Shown here: in pieces, positions 15,401 through 24,788 of the stretch | Layout: every line of letters begins with the position of its first letter | How positions within the stretch are numbered: the stretch's first letter is position 1 | Assembly (NCBI GenBank): GCA_945876435.1 | Contig: CAMCOD010000016.1 | Coordinates: forward strand, 1 to 36,629 | Direction of reading: 5' to 3' | From: an uncultured Clostridia bacterium | GTDB lineage: Bacteria > Bacillota > Clostridia > Oscillospirales > Ruminococcaceae | Length of the DNA: 36,629 bases | Program-made: the position numbers and the translations under genes | Notes under the pieces: model-generated | Databases searched by the model: none | Seen by the model: the letters and a program-made list of their open reading frames with translations, nothing else | Told to the model about the DNA's origin: nothing

Positions 15401-16135
15401 TTAAACGCGATACATCACAACAGCGGTCACATTATCGGAACCGCCCCGATTATTCGCGTAGTCTATCAGATGCTTGGTATTTTGATTCTGAACAGCTTTT
15501 TTCACCAGCTTGGCCAGCATATCCTCTCCGGCGTAGTTGGTCAATCCATCGCTGCACAGCAGAACACGCTGCTCCGGCTGCAGCTCCACCATCTGATAAT
15601 CAATATCCAGCGTGTCCCCAACGCCCACCGCCCGGGTCAACTGGTGGCGACGTTCATGGGTCAGAGCCTGCTCCGCCGTCAGTTCCCCGATCTCCACCAT
15701 GTGTTGAGTCACCGTATGATCTCTGGTGATCTGGACAGCCTGCTTTGCATCGGTCACGTAGAGACGGCTGTCCCCAATGCTGATGATATGCAGGTCATTG
15801 TTCATCAGAACGGCTGCTACCATCGTGGTTCCCATGCCGCTGTACTCCCAGTTTTCTCTGGACATGGCGTAAACCTTGGCGTTAGCCGCGCTGATGGCGG
15901 AAAACATCACCGCTTTGATCGCCGCGTCGCTCATATCTGCTCTCAAATCCCGGGAAAAGAAGGCAGAAACCATGTCGCAAGTGGTCTTACTGGCCACATC
16001 TCCGGCTCTTGCGCCGCCCATTCCATCACAAACGATAGCAAAACCACAGTTATCGCCGAAGGTCTGGTAGGAAAAAACATCCTGATTCATGGAGCGCACT
16101 CTTCCCGGATGGGTTTCCCCAATGATTTTTAACAT
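15401..16135 (-). CDS. prpC: PP2C-type Ser/Thr phosphatase
   Basis: A 244-residue PPM-family phosphatase, the partner that reverses PrkC phosphorylation. It has RSMNQDVF, CDGMGGARAGDVAS, SGMGTTMVAA, SIGDSRLY, LTRAVG, CSDGLTNY and GGSDNVTAVV, which cover the metal-binding aspartates of the family. The ATG overlaps the end of rlmN by seven bases. Cytoplasmic; length normal. Confidence 0.95.
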   Translation of the reverse strand: MLKIIGETHPGRVRSMNQDVFSYQTFGDNCGFAIVCDGMGGARAGDVASKTTCDMVSAFFSRDLRADMSDAAIKAVMFSAISAANAKVYAMSRENWEYSGMGTTMVAAVLMNNDLHIISIGDSRLYVTDAKQAVQITRDHTVTQHMVEIGELTAEQALTHERRHQLTRAVGVGDTLDIDYQMVELQPEQRVLLCSDGLTNYAGEDMLAKLVKKAVQNQNTKHLIDYANNRGGSDNVTAVVMYRV

Positions 16136-17181
16136 TGTTCTTCCTCCTCTTCTGACATGTATTCCCGCCGAAGCTGTCCGCAGGCCGCGTTAATATCCGC
16201 GCCCAGTTCCCGGCGTATGGTAGCGTTAACGCCCAGCTTCTGAAGCTGGTGCTGGAAATTTTCGATTTTCTGGCGGCTGCCTCTTTTAAAGCCCCGTTCC
16301 TTCACCGGATTTACCGGGATCAGATTCACATGAGCCGGCATTCCCTTCAATCTGGAAGCCAACTCTTTGGCGTGTACCGGCTCGTCGTTGACACCGTCGA
16401 TCAGCGCGTACTCAAAAGAGATGCGCCGGCCGGTTTTCGCAAAATAATTGCGGCAGGAACGCATCAGTTCATCCACACCCCAGCGCTGATTCACCGGCAT
16501 GGTCTGGCTGCGGATCGCGTCGTTAGGCGCATGAAGAGAAATTGACAGCGTCAGACCCAGATTTTCCTCCGCCAGACGGTCAATTTTATCCACCAAACCG
16601 CAGGTGGACAGAGACAGGTGGCGCAAGCTCAGATTATAGCCCTCCGGCATGGACAGCAGCCGCAGAAAACGCAGCACATTGTCGTAGTTGTCCAGCGGCT
16701 CGCCTATACCCATCAGCACAACCGAGTCCACCCGTTCACCGCTGTCCCCAACGGCGGTATAGATCTCATCCAGCATCTCCGACGGCTCCAAACAGCGCAC
16801 CAGTCCGGCCAGCGTAGAGGCACAGAATTTGCAGCCCATACGGCAGCCTACCTGCGTCGAGATACACAGAGAGTTTCCATGCTTATATTTCATCAAAACT
16901 GCTTCCACACAGTTTTTATCTTTCAATTCGTAAAGGTATTTTACGGTACCATCCAGTTTGGATTCCAGACGGCGAACAATTTTGAGAGTGTTTATGTAAT
17001 AATTCTCCTCCAAAACCGTTCGCAGAGAGGCTGGAATATTTGTCATTTCCGCAAAGGATGTTACCCGCTTTTCGTGCAGCCAGGAAAAAATCTGTTTTGC
17101 ACGGAACTTCGGCTGGCCCAAGGCAGCCAGCTCCGCTTCCAATTCCTGTGGAAACAGAGACTTAATATCTTTCCTATCCAA
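16129..17181 (-). CDS. rlmN: 23S rRNA/tRNA adenine C2-methyltransferase
   Basis: A 350-residue radical-SAM enzyme that makes 2-methyladenosine at A2503 of 23S rRNA and A37 of some tRNAs. The radical-SAM cysteines are CRMGCKFC (C113, C117, C120), followed by MGIGEPLDNYDNV and SLHAPNDAIRSQ. The second catalytic cysteine is C334 (ADINAACGQLR). Codon A-type family (RlmN rather than Cfr) is indicated by length and position. The start appears to be TTG. It lies between rsmB and prpC as in other Firmicutes. Confidence 0.95.
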   Translation of the reverse strand: MDRKDIKSLFPQELEAELAALGQPKFRAKQIFSWLHEKRVTSFAEMTNIPASLRTVLEENYYINTLKIVRRLESKLDGTVKYLYELKDKNCVEAVLMKYKHGNSLCISTQVGCRMGCKFCASTLAGLVRCLEPSEMLDEIYTAVGDSGERVDSVVLMGIGEPLDNYDNVLRFLRLLSMPEGYNLSLRHLSLSTCGLVDKIDRLAEENLGLTLSISLHAPNDAIRSQTMPVNQRWGVDELMRSCRNYFAKTGRRISFEYALIDGVNDEPVHAKELASRLKGMPAHVNLIPVNPVKERGFKRGSRQKIENFQHQLQKLGVNATIRRELGADINAACGQLRREYMSEEEEEQC

Positions 17182-17185
17182 AAAC

Positions 17186-18496
17186 TCACCCGATCCTTCT
17201 CATTGTTGCAATGAAAAATCCATCGCTGTTGCACATATTGGGGAATAAAGCGGAATACCAGCCCTGGGTATGCTCTGGCTGGCAAACCGGTTCAAATTCC
17301 CGATGGCGGCTCAAAAATTCCTCCACGACCTTCTGGTTTTCTTCCGGCAGCACAGTACAGGTGGAATACGTCAAAATCCCGCCCTCTTTCACATAGCGGC
17401 TGCAAGTCTCCAAAATATCCGCTTGTACTGGCGGAAGACCTTCAAATTCCTTCGGGTCTTTATATTTAATCTCTGGTTTACGGCCAATGATGCCCAAACC
17501 AGAGCAAGGCACATCGCAAAGCACCCGGTCAAAAAGGCCCAGATCCTCTCTGTATATCATGGCGTCATTTTCCAAGACCTTGATGATCGTAAGGCCCAGA
17601 CGGGCTGCGCCCTCCCGGATTTTTTTCAGTTTTTCCGGGTAAATGTCACAGGAAATGACCTCTCCCTCATTATTCATATACTCACTGATGGTAAAGGATT
17701 TGCTGCCCGGCGCGGCACAAACATCCAGCACCCGCTGTCCCGGCTTCGCTCCTACCAAACGGGCGCAAAGCTGGGAAGATTTATCTTGAATATGGAAAAG
17801 GCCGCTTTGGAAGGAGGGCAGTTTTTCCAGGGAAGCGGTGTTGGACAGACTGATACAGCCGTCCAGCTCGTCCGCTTTGGCCTCCACACCCTCCTGCTTC
17901 AGCCTTTCGCACAGCTCTTCTGTGGTGATTTTCGTTGTATTGACTCTGGCAAAAAGCGTCGGTCTGCCCAAGGAGTGTTCCAGCAGAGCCTGAACCTGTT
18001 CCTTCGTACAGCTTTGCAACAACCTTTGGATCAATTCCGCCGGGCAGGAGTACTCCACCTGCCACTGCTGGACCAAGCCGCCCTGCTTCACAGGCGGGAT
18101 CTTCTTTCCATCCCGCAGAAATGCCCGCAAAATCCCGTTGACAAAACCGGACGCGCTGGCTGCCTTCATCAGGCGGGTCAGTTTAACTCCTTCATTCACT
18201 GCCGCCGAGTCCGGAATATTCTCCAGATACAGCAGCTGGTACAAGCTGATCCGCAGAATCTCCCTTACCGCCGGGGTCAGCTTGCGAATGGGCGTTTTGG
18301 AATAGGCGCTGATCACATGATCCAAGGTCAGCCGACGCTCCAAAGTACCGTAAATCAACGCGGAGCAGAGAGCGGTATCCTGCGCTGACAGCTTATTGCG
18401 AAGCGCCAGATTATGAAAGACCACATTGGAGTAGCCGCCTTCCTCATTAATCTGAAGAAGGGCCTCCACCGCCGTTTGTCGTGCCAGTTTTGCCAT
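17186..18496 (-). CDS. rsmB: 16S rRNA m5C967 methyltransferase
   Basis: A 436-residue enzyme that methylates C967 of 16S rRNA. The N-terminal ~140 residues are a NusB-like RNA-binding domain (QTAVEALLQINEEGGYSN). The C-terminal Rossmann domain has DVCAAPGSKSFTISE, the DVPCSGLGIIG catalytic cysteine motif and STCTVLPEENQ, which carries the second cysteine. It ends four bases before rlmN and begins 19 bases after the yugP-like gene. Good AAAGGAG ribosome site. Confidence 0.95.
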   Translation of the reverse strand: MAKLARQTAVEALLQINEEGGYSNVVFHNLALRNKLSAQDTALCSALIYGTLERRLTLDHVISAYSKTPIRKLTPAVREILRISLYQLLYLENIPDSAAVNEGVKLTRLMKAASASGFVNGILRAFLRDGKKIPPVKQGGLVQQWQVEYSCPAELIQRLLQSCTKEQVQALLEHSLGRPTLFARVNTTKITTEELCERLKQEGVEAKADELDGCISLSNTASLEKLPSFQSGLFHIQDKSSQLCARLVGAKPGQRVLDVCAAPGSKSFTISEYMNNEGEVISCDIYPEKLKKIREGAARLGLTIIKVLENDAMIYREDLGLFDRVLCDVPCSGLGIIGRKPEIKYKDPKEFEGLPPVQADILETCSRYVKEGGILTYSTCTVLPEENQKVVEEFLSRHREFEPVCQPEHTQGWYSALFPNMCNSDGFFIATMRRIG

Positions 18497-18515
18497 AATT
18501 GACTCCTTTGGGGAT

Positions 18516-19214
18516 CTAATCCCTGTTGTTTCTTCTGCCGAACAGTAAAATCATTCGCAGCAACTGGGCTGCGGAGGTCAAAAGCGCCGCAACATAAGTA
18601 AGTGCAGCCGCTGTCAGGACTCTTTTCGCCTGAGAAACTTCCTCACCATAAAGAATATTGTCGCCTTCCAGGGTTTTTAACGCCCGCCGGCTGGCATTCA
18701 GCTCCACCGGCAGGGTAATAAGCTGAAACAGGGTCATCAGGGAGAACAAAAGGATGCCCAGATTGACCACCGGCTGCCACTGGAACACAAAACCTAACAA
18801 AATCAGGGGCATGGACAGCTTGGAACCAAAATTGGTAACCGGAATAATGGCGGCCCGGATGCGGATAGGCGTATAACCTACCGCATATTGGATCGCGTGT
18901 CCAACCTCATGGGCGGCAACACCGATGGAAGCCACCGAACGGCTGCTGTACACACTGTCTGACAAACGTACCACATTGCTTGTTGGGTCAAAATGATCGG
19001 TCAGATTACCGGAAATATGCTCGATCCGCACCTGATACAAGCCATTGCGGTCCAGAATTTGACGGCACACATCCGCCGCTGTCCAGCCGCTGCGGCTCAT
19101 CACCTGGCTGTATTTGTTGAAGGTGCTGGACACTTTGGTCTGCGCCCACAAGGCAAAGAGCATAGTGGGGATAATCAAAATCCAATAATAACGGTCCACA
19201 TAAAAATAAGGCAT
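18516..19214 (-). CDS. YugP-type membrane zinc metallopeptidase
   Basis: A 232-residue protein of the YugP/PF04298 neutral zinc metallopeptidase family. It has an N-terminal transmembrane segment (~9-25), the HEVGH zinc motif (102-106) and further hydrophobic segments (~122-145, 150-172 and 200-226), so it is a polytopic membrane protease. The frame continues upstream, but the ATG at 19214 with AAAGGA gives the family start MPYFYVD. Its substrate is unknown. It sits between fmt and rsmB, a common place for it in Clostridia but not in Bacillus. Confidence 0.88.
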   Translation of the reverse strand: MPYFYVDRYYWILIIPTMLFALWAQTKVSSTFNKYSQVMSRSGWTAADVCRQILDRNGLYQVRIEHISGNLTDHFDPTSNVVRLSDSVYSSRSVASIGVAAHEVGHAIQYAVGYTPIRIRAAIIPVTNFGSKLSMPLILLGFVFQWQPVVNLGILLFSLMTLFQLITLPVELNASRRALKTLEGDNILYGEEVSQAKRVLTAAALTYVAALLTSAAQLLRMILLFGRRNNRD

Positions 19215-19307
19215 AATATAAGTTCCTTTCTGAAAATTGATACCTATATTATATGAGATATTTTTGAATGTACTATGAATAGTACGCAAATTTTGCCTGT
19301 ACAGGGC

Positions 19308-20240
19308 TTATTTTGCAGTCTCTGTCCCAAGAATTTTGCCCACAGGAAGTTGTTTTCCCCGGAGGAAATCCGCAGCAGCCATTCGTTTGGAGCCGGCAAG
19401 CTGCACTTCCGTAAATTCCAGAGCGCCTTCGCCGCAGGCAACGATCATTTTTTTCTTATCCAACAGCTCTCCCGGCTTGCCTTTACCGGAAGCCAACTGG
19501 GCCCGGTGAACTTTCAGCAGCGTTCCGTCCAGGTCGGTATAAGCCACTGGCCAAGGGGACAGACCGCAGATCAGGTGATGCAGTTCCTTCGCCGGCCGGC
19601 TGAAGTCCAGTTTGGCAATTTCCTTATTGAGCATAGGCGCATAAGAAGAAAGCGTATCATCCTGAGGCTGACGAGGGGCACAGCCTGCCTCCAGCAGCTT
19701 CATGGTTTCGCTAAGACAATGAGCACCGATATAACGGAGGCGATCGTGGAGTTCTCCGTAAGTTTCATTTTCTCCAATCGGGGTTTCTTCCTTCAAAATC
19801 ATATCCCCGGTATCCAGACCCTCGCCCATATACATAGTGGTAACACCGGTGACAGCCTCACCATTGAGCACTGCCCACTGAATCGGGCCTGCGCCGCGGT
19901 ATTTGGGCAGCAAAGACCCATGAACATTGATACAGCCCTTGGGCGGCAGCTCCAAAATCTCTTTCGGCAGGATTTTTCCATAGGCGACCACAACGATCAC
20001 CTCCGGTTTCAGCTCCCGCAGAATGCCCAATGCTTCTCCGTCCCGCATTTTTGCCGGCTGAAACACCGGGATTTCATGCGCCAGCGCCGCTTCTTTCACC
20101 GGAGGCGCTGCCAGTTTATAGCCCCTGCCCTTCGGCTTATCCGGCTGGGCAAAAACGCCTACAACCTGATGGCCATCTTTGATCAGCTGTTCCAGAGAAG
20201 GCACCGCAAACTCCGGTGTTCCCATAAATACAACCCGCAT
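19308..20240 (-). CDS. fmt: Methionyl-tRNA formyltransferase
   Basis: A 310-residue enzyme that formylates initiator Met-tRNA. It begins MRVVFMGTPEFAVPSL, has INVHGSLLPKYRGAGPIQWA around the catalytic Asn-His and the SLLPKYRG loop, and a C-terminal domain with PWPVAYT. It lies 18 bases after def. Length and start (AGAGGGGAGG upstream) are normal. Confidence 0.96.
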   Translation of the reverse strand: MRVVFMGTPEFAVPSLEQLIKDGHQVVGVFAQPDKPKGRGYKLAAPPVKEAALAHEIPVFQPAKMRDGEALGILRELKPEVIVVVAYGKILPKEILELPPKGCINVHGSLLPKYRGAGPIQWAVLNGEAVTGVTTMYMGEGLDTGDMILKEETPIGENETYGELHDRLRYIGAHCLSETMKLLEAGCAPRQPQDDTLSSYAPMLNKEIAKLDFSRPAKELHHLICGLSPWPVAYTDLDGTLLKVHRAQLASGKGKPGELLDKKKMIVACGEGALEFTEVQLAGSKRMAAADFLRGKQLPVGKILGTETAK

Positions 20241-20258
20241 GAGGCATCCTCCCCTCTG

Positions 20259-20726
20259 TTAATACTCGTCCTCTTCCAGCATCCGGTAAGCACGCTCTTT
20301 AAAAACGATTCCGTCCAAATGGTCGTTCTCATGGCACATGGCGCGGGCAAACAGTTCTTCCCCTTCGACCTCAAACCAGTTTCCTTCACGGTCCTGAGCT
20401 CTCATTTTTACATAGTTTGGGCGGATGACCATGCCATATTCACCCGGGAAGGACAGACAGCCCTCGTTGCCGTCCTGTTCGCCGGAGGTTTCCAGAATTT
20501 CCGGGTTAATAAACTCGATCAATCCTTCTCCCACATCGATCACAAAGACCCGGCGAAGATAGCCCACCTGCGGGCCTGCCAGTCCAACCCCCTCCGCCTG
20601 ATACATCGTATCGGCCATGTCGTCCAGAAGATCCCAAAGTTTTTGGTTGAATTCTGTTACCGGCCGGCATTTTTTATGCAGGGTTTTCATTGGATCATCA
20701 TCTTTTACAATATTTCGGTATCCCAT
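20259..20726 (-). CDS. def: Peptide deformylase
   Basis: A 155-residue metalloenzyme that removes the formyl group from new proteins. The three motifs are GVGLAGPQ (46-53; usually GxGLAAPQ, so the second Ala is Gly here), EGCLS with metal ligand C90, and HENDH (132-136) with both ligand histidines and the catalytic Glu. Strong AAAAGGAG upstream. It forms the priA-def-fmt cluster. Confidence 0.95.
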   Translation of the reverse strand: MGYRNIVKDDDPMKTLHKKCRPVTEFNQKLWDLLDDMADTMYQAEGVGLAGPQVGYLRRVFVIDVGEGLIEFINPEILETSGEQDGNEGCLSFPGEYGMVIRPNYVKMRAQDREGNWFEVEGEELFARAMCHENDHLDGIVFKERAYRMLEEDEY

Positions 20727-20746
20727 TGTTTTCTCCTTTTCCGCAG

Positions 20747-23203
20747 CTATATGCTGCCGTTATAGTTCATATCAACCGTCACATGGACGGCCTTGTTTTG
20801 TTTATCCGAATCAAAAAGCTGCAAAGCCTTCCACATCAGCGAAGAAAAATCCTTTCCCTGGCGACATTTAATCAGCAAACGGTAGCGATGCTTTCCGGCG
20901 ATCTTTTCGACGGAAGGTTCACAGGGCTTCAGCACCCGGAGAGGCAGCTTGGGAAAATCCTGCTCCGCAAGCTGAGCAAAAAGCCCGCCAAAACGGACAG
21001 CGGCTTCCTGCACCGCCCTTTGCTGCTCGCTAACAAAGCCTACCATGCACAGGTCACAGTAGGGCGGATAGAGTCCCAGTCTTCTTCCGCTGATCTCATC
21101 GGCATAGAAACTGTCATAGTCCTGCTTTGCTGCCTGTTCCAGAACATAGTGGTTAGGAACGGTGGTCTGAATATAGGCTCTTCCCGGCAGTTTTCCCCGG
21201 CCGCAGCGGCCGATAACCTGCGTTAGTAAGCCAAAGGTGTTTTCGTAGCAGCGAAAGTCCTGGGCAAACAGGCTTTGATCCGCGTTGAGCACTCCAACCA
21301 ATGTTACATTGGGGAAATTATGACCCTTTGCCACCATTTGGGTGCCCACCATAATATCGTAATCTCCCCTGGCGAAGGCGGAGAATTTTTTTTCGTAAGA
21401 ATCTCTGGACATGGTAGTATCCATATCCATCCGCAGGACCGAAGCCGAGGGAAAGAGCTGTTTTAACTCCTCCTCCGCTTTCTGGGTACCGAATCCACCG
21501 TAACGGATCAACCCGCTGTGGCAGGCAGAACACTGTTCCTGCAAGCCCTGTGTATGGCCGCAATAATGGCACATGAGCTGTCCATTGGCCGCATGATAGG
21601 TCAGCGCCACCGAACAGTTGGGACAGGTGGCCACCTGTCCGCACTGAGAGCATTTTACAATGGTGTGATAGCCCCGGCGGTTCAGCAGAAGGATCGTTTG
21701 CTGCTTATTCTTCAGATTGGCTTGGATCTCCAGAATCAGCTGCTGACTGAACACAGAGCCATACTGGTCCGACATGTCAATAATGTTCACATCCGGCAGA
21801 CGTCCGCCATGATAGCGTTCCCGAAGTGTTACAAGATGATATTTTCCCTGCTGCGCCTGATAAAAGCTTTCCACACTGGGCGTAGCGGATGACAGAAGCA
21901 GCAGAGCCTTATGGTAGCTGCAGCGCCATTTAGCCACATCCCGGGCATGAAATTTGGGAGACAGCTCCGACTGGTAGCACTTTTCCTGCTCCTCGTCCAT
22001 AACGATCAGGCCGATGTTGTCCAAAGGAGCAAAAACCGCGGAACGGGTACCAATAACCAAATCTGCATCACCTTTTCGGATGCGTTTATACTCGTCCACC
22101 CGCTCACCCATCGTCAGGCCGCTGTGCATGACCGCCACTCTCCGGCCAAAACGCTTCTGAAAGACCTCCAACGTCTGGGGCGTCAGGGAAATTTCCGGAA
22201 CCATAACAATGACCTGACGGCCCTGGTCCAAAACATCCTGGATCAACCGCAGGAAAACCTGCGTTTTTCCGCTTCCGGTTACGCCGTAAAGCAGCGCCGC
22301 CTCCCCTGACCGCTGTTCTGCAATGGTTTTCAGCTCAAGACAGGCTTTTTCCTGATCCGGCGTCAGGATAACGGCGTTTTTTTCCGGTTTAAAGTCACTT
22401 TCCGCATAGGGATTGCGCAGGACCGGTCTGCCGAACTCCTCCACAATGCCCTTTTTGACCAGATTTTTTATGACGGCGGTGGTCACACCGCAAAAATAGG
22501 CAGCCTCCTTCATGGAGGCACAGCCACAGTCCAGCAGCAGACGGTATACCGATTTCTGTTTCGCACTGAGGCCCTGAGGTTCCTCCTCACCGGACTCATA
22601 CGGCTCGCTTAAACGGATCATCTGCACGGTCAAATCCCCAACTTTTCGGCGGATATCCTCGGTCAAGAACACAGCCTGCTGTTCCACCAGCCAAGCCATA
22701 GCCCGGTTGGAACCATGGATGCCCAGCTCTTCCTGCAAAAGCGGAAGGGGGACCGGCTTTCTGTGTGCCCGCAGGTAGTTTAGTATCCGGTCGACCTCTT
22801 CCGGCCTCCCCTCTTCCTGGGTATCCTCCCAGCGGGGATTCAGTGAGCAGAGAATATTCACCTTCACGCCCAATCCTGACGGGATCAATACTTTTACCGC
22901 GTCATAATAGGTGCAAAATACCCGGTCGTGAAGCCGTTTAACCAAAAACAGCTGTTCCTGGTTGAGGAGAGCCTCCTCGTCTACCAGACAGGCGATCTCC
23001 TTCAGCGGTTTTTCCGGGATTTGCTCCATTGGCTCCACCGACAGAACCAGACCCTGCCGCTTTCGGTTGGCTGTTCCAAAGGGGACCATAACCCGGCAGC
23101 CGGCTTTCAGTTTATTCTCCAAAGCGGCCGGTACAAAATAAGAAAAGGGGCTGTCAAAAGCATAGGTGGTTTTTTCTACTACTACCGTAGCCAGAAGCGC
23201 CAT
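20747..23203 (-). CDS. priA: Primosomal replication-restart helicase
   Basis: An 818-residue PriA. The 3'-DNA-binding domain (1-~105) is followed by a winged-helix region, then the helicase core: GVTGSGKT (307-314), the Walker B box DEEQ (403-406; in many PriA proteins DEEH), SSATPS, and the zinc-binding insertion with eight cysteines (C518 to C561: CSQCGQVATCPNC and CHYC...CSAC). Downstream are QMVAKGHNFPNVTLVG and IGRCGRGKLPGR. The start at 23203 has AAAGGGG eight bases upstream; a start seven codons earlier is less likely. coaBC, its usual neighbour in Bacillus, is absent. Confidence 0.95.
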   Translation of the reverse strand: MALLATVVVEKTTYAFDSPFSYFVPAALENKLKAGCRVMVPFGTANRKRQGLVLSVEPMEQIPEKPLKEIACLVDEEALLNQEQLFLVKRLHDRVFCTYYDAVKVLIPSGLGVKVNILCSLNPRWEDTQEEGRPEEVDRILNYLRAHRKPVPLPLLQEELGIHGSNRAMAWLVEQQAVFLTEDIRRKVGDLTVQMIRLSEPYESGEEEPQGLSAKQKSVYRLLLDCGCASMKEAAYFCGVTTAVIKNLVKKGIVEEFGRPVLRNPYAESDFKPEKNAVILTPDQEKACLELKTIAEQRSGEAALLYGVTGSGKTQVFLRLIQDVLDQGRQVIVMVPEISLTPQTLEVFQKRFGRRVAVMHSGLTMGERVDEYKRIRKGDADLVIGTRSAVFAPLDNIGLIVMDEEQEKCYQSELSPKFHARDVAKWRCSYHKALLLLSSATPSVESFYQAQQGKYHLVTLRERYHGGRLPDVNIIDMSDQYGSVFSQQLILEIQANLKNKQQTILLLNRRGYHTIVKCSQCGQVATCPNCSVALTYHAANGQLMCHYCGHTQGLQEQCSACHSGLIRYGGFGTQKAEEELKQLFPSASVLRMDMDTTMSRDSYEKKFSAFARGDYDIMVGTQMVAKGHNFPNVTLVGVLNADQSLFAQDFRCYENTFGLLTQVIGRCGRGKLPGRAYIQTTVPNHYVLEQAAKQDYDSFYADEISGRRLGLYPPYCDLCMVGFVSEQQRAVQEAAVRFGGLFAQLAEQDFPKLPLRVLKPCEPSVEKIAGKHRYRLLIKCRQGKDFSSLMWKALQLFDSDKQNKAVHVTVDMNYNGSI

Positions 23204-23227
23204 GCTTTTCACCCCTTTCCACAACTT

Positions 23228-23440
23228 CTATTCCGCGTCTCTGGTTTTAACCAGTTCACTCACTTTGGCTTTTCCGCTGGCAAATTCGTTGAGCGCTGCT
23301 GTTACCGGCTTTACCTCCAGTGGAGTGCCGTTCGCCTCTGCCTCCTCCGCCAGTTCGCGGGCGCGTCTTGCAACCGCAACCACAAAAGCATAAGAGCTTT
23401 CTCCTTCTCTGAGAATCTGCGCCATAGTTGGTCTAAGCAT
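23228..23440 (-). CDS. rpoZ: RNA polymerase omega subunit
   Basis: A 70-residue omega subunit that aids folding and stability of the beta' subunit. It begins [21 protein letters not shown], then ARRARELAEEAEANG and VKPVTAALNEFASGK, the standard omega pattern. The ATG overlaps the gmk stop by eight bases, with GAGAGGTGG upstream. Confidence 0.93.
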   Translation of the reverse strand: MLRPTMAQILREGESSYAFVVAVARRARELAEEAEANGTPLEVKPVTAALNEFASGKAKVSELVKTRDAE

Positions 23441-24041
23441 GTTGATCCACCTCTCTGATAAAATCTTTCATTTCTGTGATCCGGCAGCGGCCGGCCTCAA
23501 TAATATGTTCCAAACGCTGTGCAGCCTCCGCAACACTGTCGTTCACCAGGATGTAATCGTAGTGAACAGCCTGCTGCAGCTCCTGCCGGGCGATCGTCAG
23601 GCGATTTTCAATGGTAACGGCATCCTCGGTGTTTCGTCCCACCAGACGGCTCCGCAGCTCCTGCCAGGAAGGAGGCATAACAAAAACCAGCAGCGCATCC
23701 GGACACTTTTCCTTCACAAGCAGCGCACCCTGCACTTCGATCTCCAGAATAATGTCCCGACCCTGCTCCAAAGCTTCCTCCACCTTATCTTTGGGTGTAC
23801 CGTAGTAATTCTGATTATACTGGGCATATTCCAGCATATTGCCCTCTTCCACCTTTTTGAGGAAGTCCTCTTTCGTCAGGAAGTAATAATGTACACCATT
23901 TTCCTCCCCCGGTCTCGGCTGACGAGTCGTTGCGGAAACCGACAGAGCGACATTTTCCCTGTTTTTCAAGAATTCTTTTAAAACGGTGCCCTTGCCTACC
24001 CCGCTTGGACCGGAAAAAACGATCAGTTGACCTTTATTCAT
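23433..24041 (-). CDS. gmk: Guanylate kinase
   Basis: A 202-residue kinase that converts GMP to GDP. It has the P-loop [29 protein letters not shown] (GMP-binding), YGTPKD and LEIEVQGA. I use the ATG at 24041 because GGAGGAG lies upstream and the family starts here; the open frame runs 13 codons further back. It overlaps both remA (8 bases) and rpoZ (8 bases), so the three are translated as a coupled set. Confidence 0.96.
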   Translation of the reverse strand: MNKGQLIVFSGPSGVGKGTVLKEFLKNRENVALSVSATTRQPRPGEENGVHYYFLTKEDFLKKVEEGNMLEYAQYNQNYYGTPKDKVEEALEQGRDIILEIEVQGALLVKEKCPDALLVFVMPPSWQELRSRLVGRNTEDAVTIENRLTIARQELQQAVHYDYILVNDSVAEAAQRLEHIIEAGRCRITEMKDFIREVDQHA

Positions 24042-24306
24042 TTTCTTCCAACTCCTCCTGCTCATCCTCTTCGTTATCATCCACTCGGTTGGCGACGGTT
24101 TCCGGCTGGACCGCGGAAAGAATCACATGGTCGCTGTCCATGATGATCACAGCACGAGTCCTGCGGCCATAAGTGGCGTCAATCAGATCGCCTCGCTCTC
24201 TTGCTTCCGTAATAATACGCTTGATAGGCGCAGATTCCGGACTGACGATGGCAATCAAACGGTTTGCCGAAACCATATTGCCAAAGCCGATGTTGATCAG
24301 CTTCAT
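24034..24306 (-). CDS. remA: RemA family regulator (DUF370)
   Basis: A 90-residue DUF370/RemA DNA-binding protein; in Bacillus it activates matrix (biofilm) and osmoprotection operons. It begins [21 protein letters not shown], then [41 protein letters not shown], and QPETVANR. The C-terminal ~18 residues are almost all acidic ([15 protein letters not shown]), an extension beyond the usual RemA end. It lies between yicC and gmk exactly as in Bacillus. The open frame upstream is discarded in favour of this ATG with GGAGG. Confidence 0.94.
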   Translation of the reverse strand: MKLINIGFGNMVSANRLIAIVSPESAPIKRIITEARERGDLIDATYGRRTRAVIIMDSDHVILSAVQPETVANRVDDNEEDEQEELEENE

Positions 24307-24319
24307 GTTGATTTCCTCC

Positions 24320-24496
24320 TTATTGTTTCCTGGGACGCAGACTGAACAGCAGCGCAGCCAGCGCCGTACCGACTGCCGCCAGATTACCCAGAAGAACCAG
24401 CAGACCCTTCCCTGTGGTTTCAATCTTCTGATAAACCAGCTTTTTTCGGGATGGCATTCCTTCCAAATGTCCGAAGGACAGATTGAACCATCCCAT
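24320..24496 (-). CDS. Small single-pass membrane protein (58 aa)
   Basis: A 58-residue reading frame, below the usual size cut-off. It begins at ATG 24496, which overlaps the stop of the upstream gene in a TAATG junction, and ends 13 bases before remA. Residues ~1-28 are polar and basic; residues ~30-52 ([20 protein letters not shown]) are a hydrophobic helix, followed by RPRKQ, which suggests a single transmembrane segment with positive ends. I do not recognise the family. The TAATG coupling and the exact fit between two genes argue that it is real. Function unknown. Confidence 0.6.
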   Translation of the reverse strand: MGWFNLSFGHLEGMPSRKKLVYQKIETTGKGLLVLLGNLAAVGTALAALLFSLRPRKQ

Positions 24497-24777
24497 TATT
24501 TCGGCCTCTTCTTCCGGTGAACGATGGGATTGCGTTCTTCCTGCTCATGAAGGTATACCCGGTAACCTAACAAAAAGTCTGCTGCCGTAAAACCAAGAGC
24601 AAAAAGGAAAACAAGTGGAACGAACCACTGATTTTCCACAAAGAAAAGCACGGCTGCTACACCGGTATAGTCCATCAGGAAGGGTAAAATCACCAGAATC
24701 CAGCTTAAAATGGACAAAAGCATGCAGATACGCTGGGCTGTTTGGAGTTTTTTCCATTTATTTTCGTACATGGCCAT
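24496..24777 (-). CDS. Small two-pass membrane protein (93 aa)
   Basis: A 93-residue hypothetical protein starting at ATG 24777, eight bases after AGGAG; an in-frame TTG six bases earlier is too close to that site. There are two hydrophobic segments (~17-37, ICMLLSILSWILVILPFLM, and ~48-70, NQWFVPLVFLFALGFTAADFL) and a basic C-terminal tail (HRKKRPK), so both ends probably face the cytoplasm. It begins 11 bases after yicC and overlaps the 58-codon gene by one base. I do not recognise the family. Confidence 0.7.
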   Translation of the reverse strand: MAMYENKWKKLQTAQRICMLLSILSWILVILPFLMDYTGVAAVLFFVENQWFVPLVFLFALGFTAADFLLGYRVYLHEQEERNPIVHRKKRPK

Positions 24778-24788
24778 AACCAATACTC

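Noticed and set aside
17270-18388. A 372-codon plus-strand frame
   Set aside because: Antisense to rsmB, which has all its catalytic motifs; no ribosome site or family match.
19275-20765. A 496-codon plus-strand frame
   Set aside because: It lies antisense to fmt and def, which have complete conserved motifs. Its product is Phe/His/Gln-rich with no recognisable domain, as expected for a shadow frame.
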